In this document: piece by piece, positions 22,534 through 34,600 of the stretch
How the letters are laid out: every line of letters starts with the position of its first letter
How positions within the stretch are numbered: position 1 is the first letter of the stretch
Source: Sporobolomyces roseus
Lineage: Eukaryota; Basidiomycota; Microbotryomycetes; Sporidiobolales; Sporidiobolaceae
Direction: 5' to 3'
Length of the DNA stretch: 64,000 bases
NCBI GenBank assembly: GCA_016617785.1
Contig: JADILM010000002.1
Location: 930,001 to 994,000 of the forward strand
Made by a program: the position numbers and the translations under genes
Notes under the pieces: generated by a model
Databases searched by the model: none
The model's input: the letters and a program-made list of their open reading frames with translations, nothing else
Told to the model about the DNA's origin: nothing

Positions 22534-23699
22534 TTAAACGTCCAAGTAGAGTAATAAAGGTTCTCCAATCTCCACGATCTCCGGAATCGTACACTTCAGA
22601 TCGAATGCCTGTACGATCACGATCAATATTCAGCTCCTTATGATCATCACCGAGGCAGAGCTGACTGAAGACCGGAGAGCGTACCTTTGATAGCACGATT
22701 TTGAAAATCTTTTGAACGTTGATCGAATGACTCGTTGAACAAAAGATCAGAGGTGCTTTCATAGCTTTCGAGAACCTCTTCGCCTATACAAATACGTCGA
22801 GCTCGAGTTAGTTGGAGCGAAAGGGGAACGGTAAAGGAGAAACGGAGAAAAGGAGAAAACGAAACTTGTCTGGTGATTTCTTCTTGCTCGTCCGAAGAGA
22901 ACGTGTTGAAATGATCGTACTTCGTTCCTACTAGAAATGGGATCGCTGTCTGTGCGCATCAACAACTATAACGCATCAGCTCTTTCCTTTCCGAGCGGAT
23001 GCAAGGAAGTGATTGCGTACTTTATTGAACCCCCTAACTTGTCTATACCATTCCTTTATACTGTTCAACGTACTTTTCCTCGATAAATCAAACATGAACA
23101 AGATTGCAACCGCGTCGTTACAGACCAGAGGTAACATTGAAACGAATTCTCGTTGTCCTCCTAAATCCCAAATCGAGAATGTGATTTCCGTATTGCGGAT
23201 CGAGATCTAACAGAATCAAGGGAGGGAGGCATTAGTGAGAGGGGAGGCGTAGAGGGGAGAGAAGAGGGCAAAGTTACAGTTTTTTCCATGAAATTGACGC
23301 CTGTGAGCCGATGAAGCAAATCAACCTCCTATTCTAATTGAGTTGACAGAGCAGCTCGCTCACCTAGTGTTTGGATGTAATCCTCATCGTAACTCCCTTC
23401 GACGTATTTGACCCTGTACGCGGATTCAAGTTGCAAACATCAGCTCCTTCTCTCCGAGTCGATGTGTAAGCGATTCTTTTCTACGTACATTAATGAGGTT
23501 TTCCCAATCTGACTATCCCCGACCATTCCAACCTTCAACACGACACTGTGAGCACCCCCATCAAGCCTACTCTCAGCTCTGAAGCATTTTGAGTAAGTAC
23601 AGAAAAAGGGGGAGCGTACGATTGTTTATCTTGTGGTCCTGTTGTTCCTGTCGCGCTTGAACCAGATGGTGCTCTTGATCCAGATGCGAAGTCCGACAT
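22534..23699 (-). CDS. Tem1/Spg1-type small GTPase
   Basis: Ras-superfamily GTPase at the head of the mitotic exit/septation initiation network, acting at the spindle pole (family knowledge). It starts [15 protein letters not shown] at 23699 with a short Ser/Gly leader. The G domain reads [20 protein letters not shown] (G1), [25 protein letters not shown] (G3, within 23120-23180), [18 protein letters not shown] and [10 protein letters not shown] (TKYD as G4), all typical of this subfamily. The last exons give [20 protein letters not shown] and the C terminus [15 protein letters not shown] with TAA at 22534-22536. It has no C-terminal prenylation cysteine, as usual for Tem1/Spg1. About seven short introns. 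It diverges from the acetyltransferase-Mss4 gene across a 394-base region. Confidence 0.92.
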
Positions 23700-24093
23700 G
23701 GTATTGACTGAGAGAAGGAGGAGAGGAGAAGCGAGATGAGCGAGATGAAAGTCGGGGAGGTTCGTGCGAAGTCTGCTATTCTGAACAGGGGCGCTGTCTA
23801 GGATCGGAGGAATAGATCTAGTGAGGTGATTGCAAGAGTGCTAGATAGATTGGTGGACTGCTGAGAGGAGGGGAAGAGGCGAGTTGAATGAGAAATGCGA
23901 GTCCTGCTTGAGAAGAGCGATCTTGCGTGGTTGGTTCGAGCTGGTTGATGTATCTAGAGCTACTCTTGATCTTCAAAGTGGTGCAGTAGTCGTATCAGAG
24001 ATTGACTAAGTTGTTGGTTAAGAGATGAGATGACAAGTTGGCTCCTCTCCTCTCCTTCCCTCCCTCTCCTTCCTTCTCTTCTCCCAATCTACC
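23700..24093. promoter_or_regulatory. Divergent promoter region
   Basis: The 394 bases between the ATGs of the Tem1 GTPase (-) and the acetyltransferase-Mss4 gene (+) must carry both promoters. A pyrimidine-rich stretch, 24045-24090, lies directly before the plus-strand ATG. No specific factor site can be assigned by eye. Confidence 0.5.
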
Positions 24094-25328
24094 ATGTCCA
24101 TCACCTACTCCTTAGTACAATCAAGTGATATACCCCGTGCCTACACGTTAGAATCGTCAAGTTACCCCTCAGATGAAGCCGCTTCCCTCTCATCTCTCGA
24201 GTAACCTCCCTACTCCCTCTCTCCCTCTAGTCAACTCCAACCTAACCCAATACCCTTGAATAACAGGTATCGACAAACTCATGCATCTCGTTACTTCCTA
24301 GGAGCGTACAAGTCCAATGAATTGATAGGATTCATTTGTTCGACTCTCACTTCCTCCCCTACTCTCACTCATGCATCAATCGAATCACACGAACCTACTG
24401 GAGAATACCTCGCAATTCATTCAGTATGCGTCGACGCCAATCATCGGAAACAAGGAATCGCGAAAGGAATGCTGAAAGAGTATTTGAAGAGAGTTGGCGA
24501 GGAGGAGCAAGGTAAAGTAATAAAGGGAGTCAGGTTGATCAGTAAACAACATTTGGTCGGGTTGTATCAAGGAGTCGGGTTCGTGAACAAAGGAAAGAGT
24601 GAGATTGTGCATGGCAAAGATAGTTGGTTTGAATTAGCTATCGACTTTGACCACTCGTCATTCACTTCCAAATCTCCTTTCATTCGACCAGAAGAGGAGG
24701 ATGTACCCAAGACAGAGATGAGGTCACCTGGGAAACGATTATCTCCCAGAACGAGCGAAGAGGAGGTACTAAAAGCGGTGAAAGGAGAAGGAGATGGCAA
24801 AAATTTGTGGGACTTGTATTGTCCCAGAGGTGAATGTAGGTGTTTGTTAGTCAAGAAGGGAACTGCAAAATGGGTTCAACAACATGCACAAGATCTAGAT
24901 GTACGTCTCTCTCTCTCTCTCTCTCTTTCTCTCACTCTCAAGATTACCTCACACCCAACTCACCCCTTTGCTCCAATCTTCGCATTTTATAGCTCCCAGC
25001 TCTACCTCACCGTCTCACATCCTCTTCTCCACCCACCCCTCGTCCTCTGGGGCACTGGTCCCTCCCTTCTCCCCTCTCCTTCGAAAACATAGGTTTCACT
25101 CGTTCCCTTCCTTCCTCCTCATCCTCTTCTTCTGGACCTCAGCAACAGCAACACGAAATCAAGTACTTGACTTGTGCAGATTGTGATTTCGGACCTCTAG
25201 GGTGGCATGATACGCAAGGGAGAGATTTGGGACTCGAGGTTGCAGCGGAAAATGAGGGACGAGGCGAGGTGAGAGGGGGGAGGGAATTCTTATTGGATTT
25301 GGGGAGGGTTAGGTACAAGGTCGAATAG
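24094..25328 (+). CDS. GNAT acetyltransferase fused to an Mss4-like domain
   Basis: Two domains in one reading frame of 358 codons after removing introns 24201-24266 and 24901-24992; 1,077 coding bases, exactly divisible by three. The N-terminal half is a GNAT N-acetyltransferase of the serotonin acetyltransferase-like group: YPSDEAASLSSLE joined to YRQTHASRYFLGAY, then YLAIHSVCVDANHRKQGIAK, whose RKQGIA is the acetyl-CoA loop, and GLYQGVGFVNKG. The C-terminal half resembles Mss4/Dss4, a zinc-binding Rab-associated fold: LWDLYCPRGECRCLLVKKGT, then FENIGFTRS and KYLTCADCDFGPLGWHD, with paired cysteines. It ends RVRYKVE with TAG at 25326-25328. The substrate is unknown. The second intron starts with a (TC) tract. 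The joint sits between domains inside one exon, so this is not an assembly of two exons from two genes. Confidence 0.85.
24906..24927 (+). repeat. TC dinucleotide tract in intron
   Basis: An almost pure TC run directly after the GTACG donor of intron 2 of the acetyltransferase-Mss4 gene. It is a simple repeat; being at the 5' side of the intron it is not the usual polypyrimidine tract. Confidence 0.85.
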
Positions 25329-25719
25329 AGCAGGAGTGAGCGAATCGCATAAGAAAAGAGAGGGATGGAGTCGAAATATTGCAAAAGGATGACGTTCTAT
25401 CTCTCTCGTTGTTTCCGAGCTCAGCGCAGGAATACTCGACGAGCGAGGAGAGATGAGAGATGGAACACGATTGATGAGAGACCGGGCGAGAACGTGACTG
25501 AGATAGAGGCGAATTGAAAAAGTCATTTCTCGTACTCTCGGCTATAGAGCAGATTTCGCGAGAAACAAGATGTAAACGGGATATGAGGATTACTACTATC
25601 TACTGTCACTGTGTGTGATCGAGTCTATGTCACTGATTATGGAGCTAAGGGTATCGACGAACAAAATTAAGGGGAATGGGTACAAATCGTATAGTTTCTA
25701 TTGACGGTGCCCGAATAAT
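25329..25719. other. Convergent 3' region
   Basis: About 390 bases between the stops of the acetyltransferase-Mss4 gene (+) and the membrane protein gene (-). It should carry both 3' UTRs. No gene or RNA recognised. Confidence 0.5.
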
Positions 25720-26836
25720 CTAGATTGTCAAGACCACAATCTGACTCTTCTCGTCCTTCATCAACTCTTCTCCTCCTTCTTTCGCCTTCTCGTTAGCTCT
25801 CCTTTCCATGACCATACCGTAAACCTTCCTCCCCGATCCAACAATCATCAGATTGACCGCTCCCAACGCTACCCATCTCCAATTCCCACTCTTCCTCGCC
25901 GCACCAACAAGCTCCAAAATACCCTGTCCGATCGGATCGAGCGCTCCTCGATCGAACAGAACGACGGAGAGGTGGAGGATGAGTGAAACGGCGAGGAAGA
26001 TCCAAGGGAGGTCTTCTTCAGCTTCTTTCGCTTCTTCTTCTTCTTGCGCCTCTGATGCGAGTACGATTTGAGACTTCGATAAGGGACGAGAGCGAATCGA
26101 CGATTCGATTGAGGGAGGAATCGAAGTGGTAGAGGAGGGTAGAATTGTGATTTCCAGTTTTGTTTCCTTTTCCTCTCCTTCTTGCTCGAGTCTTATCCCT
26201 CCTTCCTCAGTCGCGCTCAAGCGTGATGTGCTCATCCAGACGTACAAGCCAGCAACGACGATGATCTTCGCAAGGACGAATAATCCAACTCTCAAATTCC
26301 TCTTGAACCTCATCGTTTCAAACCCTTCTCCCATCGGATCATCGCTCGATAGGATCTCCCTAGTGACGAGTAAAAATCGTTGTAGGATTGTAGGGGCTTC
26401 TCGGAGTGAGGTACGGGAGGACGAACAGAGCGTCGCCACCGGGGATGAGGAGGGTGAAGGAGGGAGGGTCGAACAGAGTTGGACGATAGATTGAGAGTGC
26501 GAGAGAGAGGTGAGGTGAGAGTGGAAGATTGAGGTGAAGAGGATGAATGTTAGAGCTGTGGAAAAGATAGCCAGAGGTCAGCGCTGAAAGATTGGGTTCG
26601 ATAGGTCAGGGCAGGAAGAGTGTACCGGTATCGATGAGGAGAACATAAATGAGTCGAGAGCTCGACACCTTGCGCGAAATGAGACGGATAGCGATCCTCG
26701 AAGCTTGTGAACGATTCATCTCGTCGTTGCTGATGTTTGGTCGGTTCAGGTGTCGAGAGGAGTAGAAGCAATAGAGGCTAGAGGCGAAAGAGAGGAGCGG
26801 AGAGAAGAGAAGAACAGCTCCTGAGAAGCAAGGCAT
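25720..26836 (-). CDS. Unknown multi-pass membrane protein
   Basis: Not recognised. Two exons are likely: ATG at 26836 (MPCFSGAVLLFSPLLSFASS) to VSSSRLIYVLLIDT, a GTACAC donor near 26623, and the acceptor CACAG near 26555 leading to ALTFILFTSIFHSHL in frame; then one long exon to TAG/TAA at 25720. About 350 residues. Predicted spans by eye: residues 5-25, the segment LIYVLLIDTALTFILFTSIF formed across the intron, VGLFVLAKIIVVAGLYVWM, PWIFLAVSLILHLSVVLF and WRWVALGAVNLMIVG. A charged loop rich in Glu lies between the third and fourth spans. That splicing creates a continuous hydrophobic span supports the exon join. Function unknown; neighbours give no hint. Confidence 0.6.
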
Positions 26837-27085
26837 GAGAATTTCGACCTTGACCAGTCTTTGCGAGGAGGGAAGAAATAAACAGGAGAAGATTCATGCG
26901 TCGAGATTAAGGAGACGAGTGATCGACAGGACGCGTTATATCGAGTGGCATTGATGTTCGTGGCGTTGCTGGAGTAAATTCACGAGAGTTGTGCGATCGT
27001 AGTCGACGGAAGTCAAAATCAAACGAGCTTTGATGGAGTAGGTTTGGTGTGTTCGATGCTATTCCATGCCAAGTTTATACACAGC

Positions 27086-28273
27086 TTACAACCTTCCCTT
27101 CTCGTAGCATCCCTTGACCGGCATCAATCCGAAAGTCGTCCAGAACTCTCTCGAATCCAACGCCCTCCCCAACTCCTGAGCGCTTCTCGGCAATCCTCGA
27201 ATTCCATGTTCCCTCATCAACTCGTGAACCCAAATGAAGGATTGAGGAGTTTCTTCGACGCCTTTCGAAGATGCCGCGGTCGAAGGGTAGCGAGATGCGA
27301 GGTCCCACCAATCGATCACTCGTAAATCCGTCAACAGGTACCTCTGTCCTTGTAGCTTCGACTTCTCGCTGGTCTCGATCGATGAGGAGGATGGAAGAGG
27401 AGGGGAGAGATGGACGGCGAGAATGGCGCGGGCGACGTCGAGACCGTGGATGAGATGGAGAGATCCTTTGACTTCGAGAGCTGCTTTCGAGCTAGCGATT
27501 CGAGAGATCCAGTTTGAAGGGTCTCTTTCTCCTCCCTACGCGTTGCGTTCGAAAATGTCAGCAGAGTTCCGATGGCACTGTCAAGAACTGGAGTTGAGCT
27601 CACCCAGAGACCGGAAAGATTGAGAACGAAAGTTTCGTTGTGCATGCTGAGAAGTTCATCTTCTGCGATCGCCCTTGCGTTCGTCTTGTCGTATGGACTG
27701 TGTCGATCTGTCCATTCGAACGAGGTTGTCGAGTAGGAGGGAGGTTCTCCAGACGATTCCTTCGTAGATTGAACTTGAGATCCGATCAAAGTTGGGCCGC
27801 CCTGTACTTCAAAAGGCAAACTAAGCTTACTGCATGCATCTAAGACGATCAATATAACGTACATCCCAGATCCCTGTGCTCCCCAATTGAATCCATCTAG
27901 CTCTGTTGCTACCCTTTGACTTCTCATAACCTTCGACCAGATTCCTACTTCCACCTTGTCCCTTGATTGGGAAAGTGATCAAGACCGTCTTTGCTGCTGG
28001 AAGGGAATCATACTGTGCTGGATCGTTCGAATCGGGATTGAATTCCCACTTGATTGATTCGTTCCTACCATCTCGAGTAGTTGAAGCGAAGGAGATCGAA
28101 GGGTGTACTGATTGTAAATGAGGGATCAGGAATGAACTGGTCCATCCTGCACCGAGGATCAAGAGGTCGACTGGAGAGGAGGTAGAAGAGGAGGAGGCGA
28201 GTGGGGCCATTTTGGACGAGAAGGAACGGAACAGATTCGAAGGAGACAAAGCTGGGATACACGAAGATAGCAT
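27086..28273 (-). CDS. NAD(P)-binding Rossmann-fold protein
   Basis: Three exons give about 350 residues. Exon 1 holds a dinucleotide-binding start, VDLLILGAGWTSSFLIPHL (GxGxxxxF), and AKTVLITFPIKGQGGSRNLV. An intron with donor GTACGT joins STGIWD to GGPTLIGSQVQS; the next, with donor GTGAGC, joins FVLNLSGLW to GGERDPSNWISRIAS. The last exon has GSLHLIHGLDVARAILAVHL and RYLLTDLRVIDWWDLASRY and ends KGCYEKGRL with TAA at 27086-27088. This layout is that of atypical/extended SDR-like proteins found widely in fungi; the substrate is not known. Start choice: ATG at 28273 (MLSSCIPALSPSNLFRSF) looks presequence-like; ATG at 28210 (MAPLASSSSTS) would be cytosolic. Confidence 0.75.
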
Positions 28274-28749
28274 GCACTCGATTGCGAGCGAGGTTGGAGT
28301 GAAAGAGTGAAAAGACGAAGAGGGAGAGTCGAGTTTCGCAAAGAAGACTGAGTTTCGTTGTGGTTTCGCCGATCACTCGGGGACAGTAGGTGAAGTTCAA
28401 AGAGGAATGACAACACAAGAATAAGCAAGAGTAAAGGAACAGGAAGTCAATGCGAAAAGCGAAAGAGCAAGTAAGGGTGGAAACATCAAACAAGAAATAA
28501 TTGCGAAAGGGCGGGAGAGCATGCGAAAGGCGAAGGAGAATGAAAGAGGCGTCGAGGATATATACAGGAGTGTCCATGTCGAGAGGGAGTGAAAGCTAGA
28601 AACAAGGGGTATCGTAGAAAAAAGTTCGAGTTTGCGAAAGAGAAAGGTCGTAAAATCGGAAGATGGGTTTCGTTTGGTCGTGATCATGTCGTTAATTGTG
28701 GAAAATTTTAGGTTGGTTCCTACTCCCGTAGCGAGTCTCGAAACCTCCT
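28274..28749. other. Intergenic region
   Basis: About 475 bases upstream of the NAD(P)-binding gene and downstream of the Ser/Pro-rich gene, both minus strand. Overlapping minus-strand open frames are Ser/Leu/Phe-rich noise from purine-rich plus-strand sequence. Nothing else seen. Confidence 0.5.
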
Positions 28750-30976
28750 CTAGTAGTTCGTCGTAGTCAAGACTGGTCTGACCAAACCTGCAGAGCTAAC
28801 TGCCTTCCTCAATAACCTAGGTTTCTTGTCACCACTCCTCATCTGGATCGACGCATTCCTACTCCTCGCAATTGCAGACTGAGCTTGTTGCATGACTTGA
28901 TGGGGGAAGAGAGGAGATGTTGAGCTTGTGAGTCCCAGGCCGACCATTGGGAGAGAAAAGACTTGAGAGGCACGTTGTCGCAGAGCGTTGGGAAGCCACG
29001 AGGTTTGAGCTTGGGTGACAGGAGGAGCGAGAGCGTGAGCGCGGAGATGTGAGGATGAGGGAGAAGTCAAATGCTCAGTTGCCGGAGATGAAGGGGAAGA
29101 ATCGAGAGACGAAGGGGAGAAGGGGAACGAATGATAGTGTGGGAGATGTTGTGGAAGGGTTGAGTCTGAGACAACATGTCGGAGGGACTTGACTGCTGCA
29201 GGTTTGGGCGGGGAGATGGTCGATGGGAAACGGTGAAAGGAGGGAGGGGAGAGCGCGACAGTCGACTGAGGGAGCGCGATCGTGACTTGGGGAGGAGAGC
29301 GAATTGACGAGGCGGTGACAATGGAGGAAGAGTAGGAACGGCATGAGATCGGCGACTCGTCGGTCGAGATAGAGTATTGAAAGGGAGGCGAAGCACAAGT
29401 CGAGATTGACTCGGTTGCTGGAGAGCGATCTGATGAGATCCTTGTCGTAGGATGCTCGTGTTCAGTGTTGGCGATGGCGACACCTTCGACCCATTCCCGA
29501 GCTCGACTGATCGGCGAATTGATGTAAGTACCTCCAGGACTAGGAGGTGAATCCTCCGAATCACTTCTGACCGCGTCTCCATCGTCCTTCGTCTCGTCTC
29601 CAGTCATAGTCTCCACCTCGCTGGTCGGTCCCCAGAGCGAGAAGAGACCTCGCAGAGACAGCATCGAGCTCTTCTCTTTGATTTGAGGCGGCGGTGGTGC
29701 GAGAAGCGATGTCGAAGGTTCGGGTACTCGAGACGGGTCCGTCGATAGGTTGTTCGTCTTTGCTCGAGCTTTCGACATCGGAGTGAGAACACGAGTGTCC
29801 TGATAACCTCGTTCGGCGAGAATCTGGAACGAAGTTGCTCTCAGTTAGCAAGCTGAGTCAAGTATGCGTAAGAGAATGAAGGCTTACCTCATGCAAGGAC
29901 GTGTACCCTGACTTTCCGCTCACTGTAGCTTCACCGGCTCCCGTCTGTCCCGCACAATCGCTTCCCGAGTTGGATTCTTCCATCTCACCCGACGATTCCA
30001 ACCGGCTCACCTCTGCCCGAGGGACTCCTGAAAGTCCCGCATAGCTCGCTCTCTTCTGCAATTGACGCGATGTCGTGGAAGGAGGGGTCGGCGCAGAAGA
30101 TGAAGGACCGCGAAGAGGAGGACGAGAGTAGATCGGAGAGCCGAAACGGAGAGATTCGGTGCGTGGCTCTTCGATGAGTTTGACTGCAGTCAGAGATGTG
30201 GTGAGGCGATCGCGTAGATTCGAAGTAGAGGTTCGGGACAGATTTGAAGGAGCTGCTGGAGAGGGAGAACGAGGTCGACGGTTCTGAGGAGATGGAGAAT
30301 CGGGAGATGTGAGGGAAGCGAGACTCGAATGAGCTATAGATCGGGGAGGCCTCGGCGGATCTTGAAGCGGTCGGAGAGACCAACTTCGTTTCGACTGAGG
30401 TAGACCAGCCGGATTCACGTTCTCGGAATCTTCGTTTCCACCGCGTATCGTTCTCCTCGAGAGTAGCGATTCTCTCTTCAGATCCATCTTCTGCTTCTCG
30501 ACCGCTTGCGCCCTTGCTGCTGAAGACGAAGATGAAGGTCGAGGGTTTGCAGCTTTCGAAGGAGGAGGAGGTTTCGAATCGGGTACGAAAGTGATCTTGC
30601 GACTCGCTCGAATCGGCAATGTATCTCGGTTCGTTGACGTAGATAAAGGTCGTGAAGATCTGCGAGGATTACTGCTGGTCGAAGGAGGGGGAAGAGTCGG
30701 AGGCGGTGGAGATTTCGCAGTTGAGTGAATGCCTAAACTTGAATCCGTCTTACTCCTGACCATCTTCACTGCCAGCTCCTTCCCTGCACCATTCCCTTCG
30801 TCCTTCTTCTGTTTGTCTCGTACATTCAGAGGTGTTGTTGATCTCAGTAAAAATGGTTTTGGAGTTCGGCGTTTGGAAGAGGCGAGAGTGGGCTGCTCGT
30901 TGTTGACGATGAGAGAGGGAGAGGATACAGAGGGCCCTATGCGACTAGGAGGGGAGTTGACGGGAAAGGGATTCAT
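28750..30976 (-). CDS. Unknown Ser/Pro-rich disordered protein
   Basis: Two long exons, about 720 residues. It starts MNPFPVNSPPSRIGPSVSS at 30976. The intron at about 29827-29886 (GTAAGC donor, GTTCCAG acceptor) joins SGYTSLHE to ILAERGYQDTRVLTPMSKAR, the only stretch that looks like a folded or conserved motif. The rest is Ser/Pro/Thr-rich with many SP and TP sites and basic patches, suggesting phosphorylation, but this is inference. It ends AGLVRPVLTTTNY with TAG at 28750. No membrane span or signal peptide. The two exons share composition and the join keeps frame, which is why I treat them as one gene. Function unknown. Confidence 0.65.
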
Positions 30977-31614
30977 CGGAGAGGAGAGGGAGTGAGGCTG
31001 TATGGGACGTGTTTGAAGGAACGAGGAGAGAGAGGTGAGCGAGACGAGGTTGATGGCAGTGCTGTTGGGTGTTACTAATTATGTTTGTAGCATGGTTTCA
31101 GGTTGGAGTGTAGTCGTGAATGAGGCCAGAGGAAGAAACACCGACGTCGAGGATTCAAAACAAACACTTTGACTTTCTCGCACGTGCAGTGAAAGCGAGA
31201 AAGGAAATTCTGAACGAATGTCTCTCTCCTGCCATGCCCCTCTTGAAAAACCTTCCCTTCTAGACTCAAAAGCCGTAATGAAGCAACGCACGAGGTTCAA
31301 GCCGGTGCTCACTAGCAATTATCACCTTCAAAGTCGCCTCAATTTCCCTTCTCTCGCCCAATCTCATCACCCGCTCTCAATATTGCTCTGAGCAAGCTAT
31401 CACCGCACACCCGCATATAATCTACTCACCCTAGTCCTCGCTATCCGCGGTACACACCTTCCATCGGTCACTCTTCCTTAAGCAGGAATTTGTCTTTCTC
31501 CCTTTCCAACCTCAAATCTCAACTCGTCTCCACCGAGCCATCACCTTCCTCTCAAGTCTAATTCAAGTGACAATAAACTCAGCAGAAGTAGAAGGGAATA
31601 GGCCGGAACAGAAG
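30977..31614. promoter_or_regulatory. Divergent promoter region
   Basis: About 640 bases between the starts of the Ser/Pro-rich gene (-) and the four-span membrane protein gene (+). It contains both promoters; the last 200 bases before the plus-strand ATG are C/T-rich, as expected of a 5' leader. No gene or RNA recognised. Confidence 0.5.
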
Positions 31615-34600
31615 ATGTCGGGCAACTACGATCAATTTACGAGGGATTATCATTACCTTTCGTCAATTCCCCTAGCTCCGACCGGTTCAACTTCTCGTAA
31701 TCTCACTCACTACACCATTCAGCCGAAAGCTCAATACGATTCTTCGTCCCCCTCTACCTCCGGACGACAAACTCCCGTCGTTCCTTCCCCATATGAGAAT
31801 CCGTCTGGAGCGATTTTTCCTTTCACCCCGGGCCCACTAGAAGTCTCTGCTTCTCACCCACTTCCTCCTCGTCCACCGTCGTCGACTGGCTCCGAATCGA
31901 GAGACCGAATGTCATCTCCACCTCGACCGAGGAGACCTTCGAAACCTGATCTCGCTCTCCTCTTTGGCAATCCCCTTCCTCCTCCTTCTGGACCGCTTCC
32001 CGATCTACCCGAAGAAGGAGATCTCAGTCGTTCCGTATCTCCTCGATCCCCCGCCCTCTCCTATCGCAAACCAGTTCCCAGTTTTCTTCCCACTCCTCCT
32101 CGAGCTGATCCTCTCTCCACCGATTTCGTCGACCACTCCGATCAACGCTCTTCCTCTCCGACGTCTTTCCAAGGTCAAGCTGCATCGAGAATGAGTGTCG
32201 GAACATTCGAAGGTCTCCTGCAACAAGGAGATTCAGGGGGAGAAACACCAGCGAGTGCGGCTGTCGCAGGATATCGAGACGAAGGTCAATTCCCTTCGGA
32301 TCGATTATCGATGTTGAGAGCTGGAGAAGATTACAGAGGAGACGTTATCTGGAGTCCGCGATTGAATTTGGGACTTGATGAACGAGGAGTCGAGGCTCGG
32401 GAGGAAAGGATCAGGCAGGATCAGTTGAGGTTGCAGAGGGAGATGGAAGGTCAAGATATCGGTGATCGTTCACAACTCTTACGAGCCCAAGAAGAGCGAG
32501 ATCAACTCGGTCCTCACACCCCTTCTCCGAGAAGAGGCAAACGAGGAGGAGAGAAAGAATTCGGCGCCGTTGGCAAACGTGACATCCCATTTCTTTCGCC
32601 TCGTTACGCTCGAGGGACCGCAAACGAGGAGGAGGATCCCGAAGAAGTCGATCAGAGCGGACCCGTCCTTCGAAGAGGCAGCAAACGATTGAGTGATCTC
32701 GCAGAACCAAGTCCAGTCGAAGCTCCTCCACCTGACCTGAAAGAACCATCCCCACCTCCGACAGCAGCGAGGAGGAAGTCGAAAACGTCTACCCTACAGA
32801 AACTCTCGAAGAAGCAGCCGGTCAAGGAAAGGGAGAAAGGGAAGAGACGAGGGAGAGAGGGAAACGAAGTCGAAGTGGTCGTTCACGATTCGGCGTCACA
32901 AGATGAGGCAGAGTATTCGGACAAGTCAGCTTCACCAGTGATTCCTGGAGATGACGAGGGTGACTGGGAAAGAACGAGAAGAGAAGCGACTTGTCTCGCA
33001 GGTCGAATGAATTGGTCGTTGATCGAGTTCGACAACTGGTTTGCTCGATTCATTCATGTTAGTCTGCCCCTGCTCTCTCTCTCTCTCCGCACTTTGGTAA
33101 CTGACAAGAATCTATCGATCACAGCTTTTCTATCCTTTCGTCATCTTCGCTCACATTCCTGCCACCATCTTCCTCGATTACAATCTCCTCTACATCCTCG
33201 TTCAAGTCGCTCTCTACCCTGCATTCCCCTCAGCCAATTCGGTATCCGGCATCTTCGCTCGAGCAATCGTTCCCGTTCCAAGTGTAGCGCCTTCGACAGG
33301 TTGGTGGATTGCAGTGGGAGTTTACGCTGCTTGTACAGCTATCTGGTTGTTCGGAGTATGCGTCTGGAGAGAATGTGGAAGAGGTTATTTGAGAAGATGG
33401 GGTGGAGGGGGAGGTAGGGTACAGATTGAGAAAGTTTACGTTGACGCTGCGTGAGCTCCGTTCCCCTCTTTCTCTCTCTCTCAACTTTCGATACTTACCC
33501 ATTACAACGCTCCAGCTCGTTCAACTATGCATGCGCTCGCTCTTATGGAACGTTCTCGTTCATGTGGCAAGTGAGATTAGCTCCATTGCGACCGAAGAGC
33601 CCTCTCGGAAAGGCCGTCGAAGGAACCTCGAGACTTGATTTCGTCAGGGAGACTCTCTGCTGGTATCGACAGAGTGCGTCTTCCTCGATCTCTCGATCAA
33701 TTGGAACATATTGACTGATTCGCTCTCTTCCTCAGATTGGCCGACCGTTCTCCTCCTTATCCCTCGAGCTGCCATCTCCGTCGCCATACTCCTTCTCTAC
33801 AGCACGACACTCTACGGCTCTTCCGCAAACACGGCAGAGTTTGCCAATCGAGATTCGGCCTACTTCAGCTCCGCGACAGGCGCCTTGTCGGGGTTCGCTG
33901 CAGGAGTCGTCCTCACGAATTGTTGCTGGGCGGCACTTCGTTTACTCGTCCTCATCTTTGCATGGGTCGGGCTCTGGATCATCGATAGACCATTCTCCTG
34001 TCTTCGTCGGTCGAAACGGGACGAAGCCTACTCGTCTCGCTATCAGATTCCTCAAAACCGATCCGCTCAAACTCCTTCGCCTTTCGGTATCGACGACAAG
34101 AGCCTCCAGTTCCCCAGTAACGATCTTCCACGACTATCCTACGGCGCTCTCCCCGCGATCGGTTGGAGGGCTCGACGACAACGCCGACTTCGAGCTGGAA
34201 TCCTCGTTTGTCTCGGTTCAACTCCCCTCTCCACTACCTCTTCGACCTTCCCCTCTCCCTATCTTCACTCTCCTTACGTTCTCGGCGCTGGCTCGCCTTG
34301 GTCGCAATCGACTGGAAAAGGGAAGAAAGGTCAATCTTGGTTCGCAAAGGCGAATCAAGACGACTTCGAGGATCGCAAGCGTGCCAACCTGTCGATGAGA
34401 GGAGCGGAACCTTCGCAGCAACAATCTCCCGAGGTGATGATGAGCTCTCCAGCTCGCCGTCAAGGTCTTTGGGGAAAAGTCTCGCCATTCGTCGCTCCGA
34501 CAACTTTCCATCGCTCTCCCATCATCGCCTTCTCTCGTGCCAGCCCTCCTCCACCGGTTGGAACCGCAAGTGGTCTCGACTCTCATCATCACAGAGGAAT

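Noticed and set aside
21900..22762. Overlapping minus-strand frames of 114-222 codons after Tem1
   Set aside because: Low-complexity translations of purine-rich sequence that overlap the well-defined Tem1 last exons in other frames.
26385..26560. Alternative frame in the membrane protein gene giving YRPTLFDPPSFTLLIPGG
   Set aside because: It looks protein-like but ends at a stop near 26365, while the other frame continues for over 200 codons and joins the upstream exon in frame. A frameshift was considered and not needed.
31567..31614. Upstream extension of the four-span membrane protein
   Set aside because: The frame opens with GTG, not ATG; the first ATG is at 31615.
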